This document shows, piece after piece, positions 37,040-44,845 of a stretch of 64,000 nt of DNA. The stretch comes from Aeromicrobium fastidiosum (GTDB taxonomy: Bacteria; Actinomycetota; Actinomycetes; Propionibacteriales; Nocardioidaceae): NCBI RefSeq assembly GCF_017876595.1, contig NZ_JAGIOG010000001.1:3348001-3412000 (forward strand). The letters run 5' to 3'. Below the pieces are notes generated by a model. That model saw nothing but the letters and a program-made list of their open reading frames with translations. It was not told where the DNA came from and ran no database searches. How positions within the stretch are numbered: position 1 is the first letter of the stretch; every line of letters starts with the position of its first letter. A program made the translations under genes and the position numbers.

Positions 37040-39174
37040 TGTCGGCGACGCCCCACCCACCGACACCCTCCGGCGGCAGCACCGCAGCCGCACCGTCGCG
37101 CGGCCCACGGCCCCTCCGTCCCGAGATCCAGGCGCTCCGGGCCGGTGCCGCGCTGCTCGTCGTGCTCTATCACCTGTGGCCCGGCCGGCTGCCCGGTGGC
37201 TTCATGGGCGTCGACGTCTTCTTCGTGATCTCCGGCTTCCTGATCACGTCGCACCTCGCCCGCGAGGCCACCGCCACGGGTCGCGTACGGCTCGGACGGT
37301 TCTGGGCCCGCCGCGCCCGGCGTCTGCTGCCGGCGGCCTATCTCGTGCTCGCGACCTCGGCCATCGCGGTCTTCGTGTGGATGCCGAAGCTCAGCTGGGC
37401 GCAGAACTTCCGCGAGATCATGTCGTCGGCCCTGTACTTCCAGAACTGGCGGCTGGCCGCCGACGCCGTCGACTACTTGGCGGCCGAGAACGCGCCCAGC
37501 GTCGCCCAGCACTACTGGACCCTGTCGGTCGAGGAGCAGTTCTACGTCGCGTGGCCGCTCCTGGTCCTCGCGGCCGTGCTGCTCGCGGCGCGTCTTCGCC
37601 TGCGCCAGCTGCCGACCGTCACCCTCGTGGTCGCGGTCGCCACCGTGGTCAGCTTCGGCTACTCGTGGTGGCTGACCTACGACAACGTCTCCTACGCCTA
37701 CTTCTCGACCTTCACCCGCGCCTGGGAGTTCGGTGCCGGGGCACTCCTGGCGCTGCTGACGCTCCGGGCGTCCGAGAACCCCCGCCGGGCCGCCGTCCTG
37801 CCCCCACTCGTCGGTGCCGCGCTGTCGTGGGCCGGCCTGCTCGTGCTGCTCGGCTGCGGGCTGTTCCTCAAGGGCACGATCCCGTTCCCCGGGCTGGCCG
37901 CGTTACTGCCCGTCCTGGCCACCGTGGCCGTCATCGCCGTCGGGATGCCCGCCTCGCGCTTCTCCCCGCGTCGTCTCATCGAGCTGCGCTTCGTGCAGTG
38001 GACGGGCGACATCTCCTACCCCCTCTACCTGTGGCACTGGCCACCGATCGTGCTGCTGCCGGTCGTCCTCGGCCACGACCTCGGCTTCGCCCCTCGCGTC
38101 GCGATCCTCGTGGCCACATTCGCCGCTGCGGCCGCGACCAAGCGATTCGTCGAGGATCCTGTCCGCACGGGCCGGCGGCTCGGCATCCAGCGCAGCACCG
38201 TGACGTTCGCCTTCACGGCCGTCGGTGCCGCCGCCATCGCGATGGCCTGCCTGGGCGGCATCCGGTCGGCCGATGCAGCCGCCGACCGGGCCCAGAAGCT
38301 CACCGCGCAGGTCGCCTCCGACGCTCCTCGGTGCTTCGGTGCCGCCTCCATGGCGCCCGGCCCCGCGTGCGACAACCCGGAGCTCGACGGCCTGCTGGTG
38401 CCCGACACGACCGCCATCAAGCGCGACAACGCCAACTACCCGGGCTGCGAGTCGACCAACCAGGCCAAGGACTCCTGCACGTTCGGCGACGAGGACGACC
38501 CGTCGATCCCCCACGTCCTGGTCATCGGCGACTCGCACGCGCGCGCCGTCCTGCCACCCTTCGTGAAGATGGCGCAGGAGGGCAAGATCTTCTTGACCGC
38601 CCAGGTCAAGGGCGGGTGCACCTGGTCGACCAACCCGCACCCCAACGGCGACCGGGCGATCTCCGAGGACTGCTACCAGTGGCGCGACAGCATCAAGACC
38701 TGGCTGGCCGACCACGCCGATGACATCGACCTCATCGTCACCGGCGCTCTCGCCCACCCGCGGCCCGCGACAGGCCACGAGCAGCAGGTCGCCGGCTTCG
38801 CCGAGTCGTGGCGCACCATGACCGAGCGCGGCATCCCGGTCGTCGCGATCCGCGACAACCCGTACCAGCCGGCCGACACCAACGACTGCCTCGCCCGTCA
38901 GGCCGAGATCACGGATGCGAGCTGCGCTCTCCCCCGCGACAAGGCCTTCCCGAATTACGACCCGCTCATCGCGGCGACCAAGCAGGTCAAGGGCAGCAGG
39001 CTCTACGACTTCACGAGCTTCTACTGCACCGACACGTCATGCCCGGCCGTCATCGGCGGCGTCAACGTCTACCGCGACCGCAGCCACATCAGCAAGACCT
39101 ACATCACGACCATGACGCCCTACTTCGAGGCCCGCCTCGAGAAGGACGGGCTGCTCAGGCCGCGCAAGCGCTGA
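37039..39174 (+). CDS. OafA/YrhL-type membrane acyltransferase with C-terminal SGNH domain
   Basis: A 711-residue protein. The N-terminal acyltransferase-3 domain (about 30-390, ten membrane segments) begins EIQALRAGAALLVVLYHLWP with the catalytic-region His, followed by VDVFFVISGFLITSHL. The extracytoplasmic C-terminal SGNH domain (about 430-711) has GDSHARAV (block I), and DRSHIS at its end supplies the Asp-His pair. It would O-acetylate a cell-surface glycan. It is translationally coupled to carbonic anhydrase and followed by a strong terminator. Confidence 0.92.
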   Translation: MSATPHPPTPSGGSTAAAPSRGPRPLRPEIQALRAGAALLVVLYHLWPGRLPGGFMGVDVFFVISGFLITSHLAREATATGRVRLGRFWARRARRLLPAAYLVLATSAIAVFVWMPKLSWAQNFREIMSSALYFQNWRLAADAVDYLAAENAPSVAQHYWTLSVEEQFYVAWPLLVLAAVLLAARLRLRQLPTVTLVVAVATVVSFGYSWWLTYDNVSYAYFSTFTRAWEFGAGALLALLTLRASENPRRAAVLPPLVGAALSWAGLLVLLGCGLFLKGTIPFPGLAALLPVLATVAVIAVGMPASRFSPRRLIELRFVQWTGDISYPLYLWHWPPIVLLPVVLGHDLGFAPRVAILVATFAAAAATKRFVEDPVRTGRRLGIQRSTVTFAFTAVGAAAIAMACLGGIRSADAAADRAQKLTAQVASDAPRCFGAASMAPGPACDNPELDGLLVPDTTAIKRDNANYPGCESTNQAKDSCTFGDEDDPSIPHVLVIGDSHARAVLPPFVKMAQEGKIFLTAQVKGGCTWSTNPHPNGDRAISEDCYQWRDSIKTWLADHADDIDLIVTGALAHPRPATGHEQQVAGFAESWRTMTERGIPVVAIRDNPYQPADTNDCLARQAEITDASCALPRDKAFPNYDPLIAATKQVKGSRLYDFTSFYCTDTSCPAVIGGVNVYRDRSHISKTYITTMTPYFEARLEKDGLLRPRKR

Positions 39175-39233
39175 GCAGTCCGTCCGCTCAGGCGTCGATC
39201 TTGTCGGCGTCGATCTCGTAGGCGCAGCACCAG

Positions 39234-39264
39234 AACAGCCCCAGCCGGGATGGTTGGGGCTGTT
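39234..39264. terminator. Bidirectional intrinsic terminator
   Basis: 10-bp arms AACAGCCCCA and TGGGGCTGTT enclose an 11-nt loop and are followed by TTTACT on the plus strand. It serves the acyltransferase and, in the other direction, overlaps the stop codon of the converging A2 gene. A diverged copy of the right half (GGTGGGGTTGTTTGCTCT) lies after the A1 gene near 40715, showing the flank was duplicated with the gene. Confidence 0.85.
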
Positions 39265-40016
39265 TACTCTGGGGCTAGGGGCTCCTCGGGGTTTGCAACT
39301 CCGCTCTCAGGAGGATTCGTGATCGCGGCATTCACGGCAGGCGACGTCCGCATGACTGTCTTAAACCAGTCTTCCGACCTCATGTCACGAACGATTCGCT
39401 TCAACTGGAACCGTTCGTACTTTGATCTGACAATCTCGATGCGAACTGAGAGCGTGAGGTAATGCATCATGGTCGAACGGTGCTCTTTGAAGTCGTCAGA
39501 GATTAGGGCCCACGCAACGTTTGCAATCCTGAGCGGCGCAATCACGACAAATTCGTTGGCAAGATTGGACATTTCGCGATTTGACGCAACTAGGAGGCTC
39601 TTGGCATTGATCACGTCGTTAGTCGCCTCAATCACCCTCGTCAGACGTGCAGCGCGATCATTGCGTTCGTCTTCCGAAAGTTCTTGGACGACGGCCCTGA
39701 ACGCCTCCAGGTCCAGAGATGGCTCAGGCATTTCCACGTTCTCAAACTGCTGAACCGACGCCCGCTGCGTCACAGCCGCATCGTGCTCGCGATTCACAAT
39801 GTCCCAAGCCGCCAACCGTTCGACAAACTTGGCGTAGTGACCCCGGAGTTCTTGCCGATACGAGCGCTTCTCGTTGTTCAACGTCTGCAACCAGACACCG
39901 AGAAAACCGATCAGCGCACCAACGAGCGCTCCGCCCAGACCTACAAGCGCGATACGAAAGTCAGAAGTGCCGGACACCTTTTCAGCGGTGGCCGCGGCGG
40001 CGTGCAGCAAGATCAT
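39264..40016 (-). CDS. Module protein A, copy 2: membrane-anchored helical protein of unknown family
   Basis: About 250 residues. One or two adjacent N-terminal hydrophobic segments (IALVGLGGALVGALIGFLGV) follow the conserved AAATAEKVSGTSDFR, then a long, charged, largely helical cytoplasmic region with coiled-coil character (QELSEDERNDRAARLTRVIE). No catalytic motif is seen. It is paralogous to the gene at 40731-41381. I chose ATG 40016 because TAGGGT ends exactly 7 bp upstream; a GTG at 40025 is the alternative. Base composition is clearly less GC-rich than in neighbouring core genes. Confidence 0.75.
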   Translation of the reverse strand: MILLHAAAATAEKVSGTSDFRIALVGLGGALVGALIGFLGVWLQTLNNEKRSYRQELRGHYAKFVERLAAWDIVNREHDAAVTQRASVQQFENVEMPEPSLDLEAFRAVVQELSEDERNDRAARLTRVIEATNDVINAKSLLVASNREMSNLANEFVVIAPLRIANVAWALISDDFKEHRSTMMHYLTLSVRIEIVRSKYERFQLKRIVRDMRSEDWFKTVMRTSPAVNAAITNPPESGVANPEEPLAPE

Positions 40017-40023
40017 GACCGGC

Positions 40024-40035
40024 ACCCTACTTGCG
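40024..40035 (-). promoter_or_regulatory. Shared leaderless promoter element of module gene A2
   Basis: On the minus strand CGCAAGTAGG runs into the -10 hexamer TAGGGT, followed by 7 bp and the ATG. The same ten bases precede module gene B2, and a one-mismatch copy (CGCCAGTAGG) precedes A1. No good -35 is visible. Confidence 0.6.
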
Positions 40036-40059
40036 GATCATGACAAGGCGGACTTTTGT

Positions 40060-40665
40060 CTAGATCCGGGTTGTCTTCTCCACCGGGTCGCCTCCGCTGC
40101 GAGACCAGCGGACACCGGTCGAGTCGGTGAAGCGAACTTCGACGTCCGGGTCATGGTTGCCGTCGTCCTTCGCCACAATGAAAAAAGTCTCCGGCGACGT
40201 ACGCGGCCCTACGAGGCGGCCCCCGCGCGAGAGGCTGTCGATGACAACGCCATCGCAGACCACTCTGGTGACAACCTTGCTGATCAGTTCTTCCGAGTTG
40301 TTTACTGTGCGCGTTCTGTAAACCCAGACCGGCACGTTGGCCGTGAAACCCTGCGAGCCACCCAACTGTGGATGGACGATGACGGGATCTACTCCGTCCC
40401 GCGAAGACTGAAAAATCTTCGGCTTGCCCTCGATACTGAAAACAGAGGTGCTACCAACGTTATTTATGGCTCGCACCTCCATGAGTTCGGCGTACACCAG
40501 CCGCGCCTGTGAGTACTCCCGCGTCCGGACGTCCTCTCGGAAGGACTTCTGAGACAGTCCATATCCGCGCACGGAGAAGAACGCCGCCACTGCCGCTACC
40601 GCGATGGCGATGTACTGCGGAAGGCTCCCGTAGTCCACGTCGCGGCACCAATTGATGTCAGGCAT
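40060..40665 (-). CDS. Module protein B, copy 2: single-span membrane protein with a beta-rich domain
   Basis: A 201-residue protein. The N-terminus INWCRDVDYGSLPQY leads into one transmembrane helix, then a basic stretch (SQKSFREDVRTREYSQARLV) and a beta-rich domain of about 140 residues with NNSEELIS and VEVRFTDSTGVRWSRSGGDP. It is paralogous to the gene at 41530-42237, which shares WCRD(I/V)DYG, NNSEE and the xSxGxxWxR ending. No known domain is recognised. ATG 40665 is preceded at 7 bp by TAGGCT. Codon use is atypical for the window. Confidence 0.75.
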   Translation of the reverse strand: MPDINWCRDVDYGSLPQYIAIAVAAVAAFFSVRGYGLSQKSFREDVRTREYSQARLVYAELMEVRAINNVGSTSVFSIEGKPKIFQSSRDGVDPVIVHPQLGGSQGFTANVPVWVYRTRTVNNSEELISKVVTRVVCDGVVIDSLSRGGRLVGPRTSPETFFIVAKDDGNHDPDVEVRFTDSTGVRWSRSGGDPVEKTTRI

Positions 40666-40672
40666 GGCGGCG

Positions 40673-40684
40673 AGCCTACTTGCG
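40673..40684 (-). promoter_or_regulatory. Shared leaderless promoter element of module gene B2
   Basis: On the minus strand CGCAAGTAGG overlaps the -10 hexamer TAGGCT, with 7 bp to the ATG of B2. It is identical over ten bases to the element before A2. Confidence 0.6.
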
Positions 40685-40730
40685 AGTCAGGACCACACGC
40701 TCCAGCCGACACGGGTGGGGTTGTTTGCTC

Positions 40731-41381
40731 TCAGGATTTGGTGAATGCCTTGTGGTCGACCATCGCTAGTCTGAAGTCTGCATCCCTCTTGATGTCGCGG
40801 ACGCTCTTTCCTGTCCGGACACGATCCAGCCCTGAAGCGAGGTCACGACGGGCGAACACGACGAGAGCATTATTTAAGACTTCGGCCCAAGCGGACTTTC
40901 TACTAGCGTCGATTCTCGCTTGCACTACTAGCGCGGTGTCCGCTGGCGCGAGAAGGCGGGCTTGATACTTCAGATGCTCAAGTTTGTTGATCGCTTGAAG
41001 CAGTGCCCGGCTGGTGTCCTTCTGCGATGCCTGAAGAGCGCTGAACTTCTCCACGTTGTCGCCGCCTAGGGCCTCAATCTCAGCACGAGTTGGGTTGTCA
41101 TTGCCGACTTCGTCATAGAACTTCTGGAGTAGTTCGTCAATGATCTTGTCTTCCAAACGATACGTCGCGGCGGCACCCAACGTTTCGAAGAGATCGGCGT
41201 ACAGCCGCCGCAGTTCCGCTTGCTTCGTCAGCCGCGCGTTCTGTCGAGTCGTGATCCACGTACCCAAGAGCCCGAACAGCGCACCGGCAATTACTCCCCC
41301 GATACCAACCCAAGCAATCTGGAGGTCCGAGGCTCCGGACGACTTCTCAGCGGTGTCAGCAGCGGCTTGCAGCGGAGTCAT
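40731..41381 (-). CDS. Module protein A, copy 1: membrane-anchored helical protein of unknown family
   Basis: A 216-residue paralogue of A2. AADTAEKSSGASDLQIAWVG aligns with A2's AAATAEKVSGTSDFRIALVG (14 of 20 identical), followed by the Gly-rich hydrophobic segment IGGVIAGALFGLLGTWI and a helical cytoplasmic region (LTKQAELRRLYADLFETLGA onward). Beyond the first 60 residues similarity to A2 is weak, so the cytoplasmic part has diverged quickly. ATG 41381 has TAGGGG 6 bp upstream. The function is unknown. Confidence 0.75.
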   Translation of the reverse strand: MTPLQAAADTAEKSSGASDLQIAWVGIGGVIAGALFGLLGTWITTRQNARLTKQAELRRLYADLFETLGAAATYRLEDKIIDELLQKFYDEVGNDNPTRAEIEALGGDNVEKFSALQASQKDTSRALLQAINKLEHLKYQARLLAPADTALVVQARIDASRKSAWAEVLNNALVVFARRDLASGLDRVRTGKSVRDIKRDADFRLAMVDHKAFTKS

Positions 41382-41387
41382 GAACGC

Positions 41388-41399
41388 CCCCTACTGGCG
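41388..41399 (-). promoter_or_regulatory. Shared leaderless promoter element of module gene A1
   Basis: CGCCAGTAGG on the minus strand differs by one base from the elements before A2 and B2. TAGGGG then lies 6 bp from the ATG. It sits directly after the remnant B gene's stop codon. Confidence 0.55.
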
Positions 41400-41400
41400 C

Positions 41401-41500
41401 TCAGATCCGATCGGTCTTCTCGACCGGCTCTCCTCCAGTCCTCGACCAGCGGACTACTCTTTGGAGTCGCTGGAGAGTCGGACCTTCGAAGCGAAAACCT
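41401..41500 (-). pseudogene. Frameshifted 3' remnant of a third module B gene
   Basis: Minus-strand translation ending at the TGA at 41403-41401 gives VRWSRTGGEPVEKTDRI, nearly the C-terminus of B2 (VRWSRSGGDPVEKTTRI). The preceding codons give SKVRLSSDSKE in another frame, matching B2's VEVRFTDSTG, so a frameshift separates the two. Nothing resembling the N-terminal part of B lies upstream; instead the stop of the intact B1 gene is 29 bp away. I read this as the tail of a former B gene that paired with A1. Confidence 0.75.
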
Positions 41501-41529
41501 TCTCCCTCATCCCTGACTCGGAGCATCGC

Positions 41530-42237
41530 TCAGGCCGCGTCCCCAATAGGTTCTACCGGCTCGCTCCCCACTCGACGCCACATCTGGCCTGAGGAATCTT
41601 GGAACTCGATCGTCGCCACGGGCTGGTACCGCAACAACTGATCAGTCGCACAGACTAAGTAGGCGGTGTCTCTAGGACGCAGCGCACCGGAGAGGTTCAT
41701 CTGCTTGTAGCCGAAGGTAACCCCGTCCTCCGTCTGCAAGACGATGTTCTTCATCGAGATCATCTCTTCCGAGTTATTCGCAAACTCGAATAGGAACACG
41801 ACAATGCGGGAGGTACTTGCGGCTCGCCACTTGATCGTGTTCCCATCGCGCCAGTACCTCGGCTGGTTCACCGTCTTTGCAATAAACCTTCGAGAAACGA
41901 AGTTGTCTCGCGGGACCACGATGGTGCGTTCCAGATTTGGTTCAATCACGGTGAACTGTGAGATGCCCGCGTGAACTAGTCGCGCTTGCGCGTACTTTCG
42001 GGCTCGCCCGTCGTCAAGGTAAGCACGTCGCGCTGTCAAAATGCCCCAGATGGTGAACCCCGCCACGACCGCACCGACGACCAACGCGAGCCATTGCGGA
42101 AGGTTGCCGTAGTCGATGTCACGGCACCAATCCACTTCCCCGCTGATCGGACCTCGAAGCAACATACCGGCGAGAAAGCCGAGGGCCGTAACGACGGCCG
42201 TGATCCAGGTACAACGCTTCTTCAGCAGGGCGCTCAC
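41530..42237 (-). CDS. Module protein B, copy 1: membrane protein with a beta-rich domain
   Basis: A 235-residue paralogue of B2 with an extra N-terminal hydrophobic segment (WITAVVTALGFLAGMLLRG) before the shared VDWCRDIDYGNLPQW and second membrane span. The soluble domain keeps NNSEEMIS and IEFQDSSGQMWRRVGSEPVE. GTG 42237 lies only 3 bp after the parE stop, and no copy of the shared promoter element precedes it, so it is probably expressed by read-through from parE. The family is not recognised. Confidence 0.75.
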   Translation of the reverse strand: MSALLKKRCTWITAVVTALGFLAGMLLRGPISGEVDWCRDIDYGNLPQWLALVVGAVVAGFTIWGILTARRAYLDDGRARKYAQARLVHAGISQFTVIEPNLERTIVVPRDNFVSRRFIAKTVNQPRYWRDGNTIKWRAASTSRIVVFLFEFANNSEEMISMKNIVLQTEDGVTFGYKQMNLSGALRPRDTAYLVCATDQLLRYQPVATIEFQDSSGQMWRRVGSEPVEPIGDAA

Positions 42238-42240
42238 AAG

Positions 42241-44322
42241 TCAGAAGTCAATGTCGCTCATATGAGGTTGAGTCGCCACGAGGAACTCCTTGCGGGGCGG
42301 CACCTCGTTGCCCATCAGCAGCTCGAACACCTCGGCCGCTGCCTCGCCGTCGTCGACGGTCAGGCGGCGCAGCGTGCGGTGGCGGGGGTCCATCGTGGTC
42401 TCGGCCAGCTGCGACGCGTCCATCTCGCCGAGGCCCTTGTAGCGCTGCACCGGCTCCTTCCAGCGGACGCCCTTGCGCTTGAGCTCGGCCATCGTGCGCT
42501 GCAGCTCGGGGTCGGAGTACGTGTACATGTACTTGTCCTGACCCTTCTTGGGGTTGGTCAGCTCGATGCGGTGCAGCGGCGGCACCGCCGTGTACACCCG
42601 GCCGGCGTCGACGAGATCGCGCATGTAGCGGAAGAACAGGGTCGCCAGCAGGCACCGGATGTGCGCGCCGTCGGAGTCGGCGTCGGCCATGAAGATGATG
42701 CGTCCGTAGCGCGCGGCGTCGACGTCGAACGTACGGCCCGAGCCGGCACCGACGACCTGGATGATCGACGAGCACTCGGCATTCTTGAGCATGTCGCCGA
42801 TGCTGGCCTTCTGGACGTTGAGGATCTTGCCGCGGATCGGCAGCAGCGCCTGGAACTCGGAGTCGCGGGCCGACTTGGCCGTGCCGAGCGCGGAGTCGCC
42901 CTCGACGATGAACAGCTCGGAGCGCTCGACGTCGTTGCTGCGGCAGTCGGCGAGCTTGGCTGGCAGGGCGCTCGACTCGAGGGCGTTCTTGCGTCGCTGC
43001 GTGTCGCGCTGCTGACGGGCGGCCAGACGCGTGCGGGACGCGTCGACGACCTTCTGCATCACGATGCGTGCCTTGGCCTTCTCGGCGGCCTTGCCGGAGG
43101 TCAGGAACGCCTTGAGCTCGCGCGATACGACCTGGTTGACGATCTTGGTCACCGCCGGAGTGCCCAGCACCTCCTTGGTCTGCCCCTCGAACTGCGGCTC
43201 GGCCAGGCGCACCGTGACGACCGCGGTGACGCCCTCGAGCACGTCGTCCTTGATGACGTCGGGATCGCCCGCCTTGAGCAGGCGCGTGGTCTTGAGGGTG
43301 TCGTTGAACGTGCGTGTCAGCGCGCGCTCGAAGCCGTTGACGTGCGTGCCGCCCTTGGGCGTGGCGATGATGTTGACGAACGACTTGAGCTCGGTGTCGT
43401 AGCCCGTGCCCCAGCGCAGCGCGACGTCGACGCCGAGGTTGCGCTCGATGTCCTGCGGCGTCATCTGGCCCTTGGCGTCCAGCAGCGGGACGGTCTCGGT
43501 GAAGACGTCCTCACCTTGCAGGCGCAGCACGTCGGACACGGCCTCGTCGGGGGCGAGGAACTCGCAGAACTCCGCGATGCCACCGTCGTGGCGGAACGTC
43601 TCCTCGTGGGGCTCCTCGCCGCGCTCGTCGCGGATGACGAGCTCGAGCCCCGGCACCAGGAACGACGTCTGACGCGCTCGCGCGACCAGCTCGTCGTACG
43701 CGAAGTGGGCACCCTTGATGAAGATCTGCGGATCGGCCCAGTAACGCACGCGAGTGCCGGTGCGGGCCTTGGCGACCTTGCCGATCCTGCGCAGCTCGTT
43801 GCCGGGCGTGAAGCCCGCGTCGGGGCCGTCGCCGTCGAACACCCCGGGCTCACCGCGCCGGAACGACATCGCCCACGTGGCCCCGCCCTTGTCGACCTCG
43901 ACGTCGAGACGGGACGACAGCGCGTTGACGACCGAGGCACCGACTCCGTGCAGGCCGCCGGTCGCGACGTACGAGCCGCCGCCGAACTTTCCGCCGGCGT
44001 GCAGCTTGGTGTAGACGACCTCGACGCCTGTCAGGCCCGTCTTCTTCTCGATGTCGACCGGGACGCCGCGCCCCTGGTCGTGCACCTCGACCGAGCCGTC
44101 GCCGTGCAGCGCCACCAGGATGTGCGAGCCGTGACCGCCGAGAGCCTCGTCGACCGAGTTGTCGATGATCTCCCACAGGCAGTGCATGAGACCGCGGGTG
44201 TCGGTCGAGCCGACGTACATGCCGGGACGCTTGCGGACCGCTTCGAGCCCCTCGAGGACCAGGAGGTTGCGGGCGTCGTACGTGCTGTCGATGATGGCTT
44301 CCTTCGTGCGGTGTTGGGCCAC
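42241..44322 (-). CDS. parE: DNA topoisomerase IV subunit B
   Basis: A 693-residue ATPase subunit. The GHKL ATP-binding motifs are EIIDNSVDEAL, DQGRGVPVDI and GGLHGVGASVVNALS. The TOPRIM domain has LFIVEGDSALG and the DxD metal motif FMADADSDGAHI. The C-terminus contains QRYKGLGEMDASQL. It works with ParC to decatenate daughter chromosomes. Position next to DUF7455 and the principal sigma gene supports ParE over GyrB. The GTG start has TAGGCT close upstream. Confidence 0.93.
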   Translation of the reverse strand: MAQHRTKEAIIDSTYDARNLLVLEGLEAVRKRPGMYVGSTDTRGLMHCLWEIIDNSVDEALGGHGSHILVALHGDGSVEVHDQGRGVPVDIEKKTGLTGVEVVYTKLHAGGKFGGGSYVATGGLHGVGASVVNALSSRLDVEVDKGGATWAMSFRRGEPGVFDGDGPDAGFTPGNELRRIGKVAKARTGTRVRYWADPQIFIKGAHFAYDELVARARQTSFLVPGLELVIRDERGEEPHEETFRHDGGIAEFCEFLAPDEAVSDVLRLQGEDVFTETVPLLDAKGQMTPQDIERNLGVDVALRWGTGYDTELKSFVNIIATPKGGTHVNGFERALTRTFNDTLKTTRLLKAGDPDVIKDDVLEGVTAVVTVRLAEPQFEGQTKEVLGTPAVTKIVNQVVSRELKAFLTSGKAAEKAKARIVMQKVVDASRTRLAARQQRDTQRRKNALESSALPAKLADCRSNDVERSELFIVEGDSALGTAKSARDSEFQALLPIRGKILNVQKASIGDMLKNAECSSIIQVVGAGSGRTFDVDAARYGRIIFMADADSDGAHIRCLLATLFFRYMRDLVDAGRVYTAVPPLHRIELTNPKKGQDKYMYTYSDPELQRTMAELKRKGVRWKEPVQRYKGLGEMDASQLAETTMDPRHRTLRRLTVDDGEAAAEVFELLMGNEVPPRKEFLVATQPHMSDIDF

Positions 44323-44517
44323 GTCACAGCCTAGTCAGCGCCTCCGACGTGATGGGGTCTGACACGCGTCGCGCCGCGCGCCTGCCCGCGTTTGTGCTGG
44401 CCAGGGAGTATCTATGTCATAGGTCACCAACGACCGCGAGGAATACCGCCCCGTGATTGGATGTTGATCCAGGCAACACGGAACCACCACCCCCGACGGC
44501 TCAGAGAGAAGGTCACC

Positions 44518-44739
44518 GTGACAACACTGACAGCCCCCATGCTGAGCTCCCTCGACCGCTGCGACCGCTGCGGCGCCCAGGCCTACGTCCGCGTGACCCT
44601 CGGCGGAGGTGGCGAGCTGCTCTTCTGCGCCCACCACGCCCGTCAGCACGAGGAGAAGCTGCGCGAGATGTCTGCCCTCATCCACGACGAGAGCGAGCGC
44701 CTCTCGGGTTCGGCGTCGCTCGTCGACGACGACGCCTGA
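44518..44739 (+). CDS. DUF7455-type small zinc-binding protein
   Basis: A 73-residue protein. RCDRCGAQAYVRVTLGGGGE followed by LLFCAHHARQHEEKLR forms a treble CxxC...CxxH zinc site. This tiny protein lies between parE and the principal sigma factor in Streptomyces and relatives. GTG 44518 has AGAAGG at good spacing. The function is unknown; the zinc site suggests nucleic-acid or polymerase binding, without direct evidence. Confidence 0.85.
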   Translation: MTTLTAPMLSSLDRCDRCGAQAYVRVTLGGGGELLFCAHHARQHEEKLREMSALIHDESERLSGSASLVDDDA

Positions 44740-44774
44740 CCACGGGGCACCATCTGAGCACAGCGCACGACGCG

Positions 44775-44841
44775 CACCACCCGCACAGACAGAAGAGCCG
44801 GCCAGATCATCTGGCCGGCTCTTCTGTCTGTGCGGGTGGTG
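44775..44841. terminator. Perfect 33-bp inverted repeat between convergent genes
   Basis: Arms 44775-44807 and 44809-44841 are perfectly complementary over 33 bp around a single central C. The pattern includes CACAGACAGAAGAGCC. It separates DUF7455 from the converging phospholipase D-like gene. A shorter stem would suffice for termination, so the length is exceptional. The centre AGATCATCT would leave a minimal loop. Confidence 0.85.
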
Positions 44842-44845
44842 TTGA

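Noticed and set aside
39264-42237. Interpreting the A/B island as a prophage or integrative element
   Set aside because: There is no integrase, recombinase, structural gene, tRNA target or flanking direct repeat. It contains only four small membrane-protein genes and one remnant.
31520-44322. Calling the topoisomerase subunits gyrA and gyrB
   Set aside because: They are not adjacent to each other or to dnaA/recF, the A subunit lacks a clear GyrA box, and the parE-DUF7455-sigma order is the Streptomyces topoisomerase IV locus.
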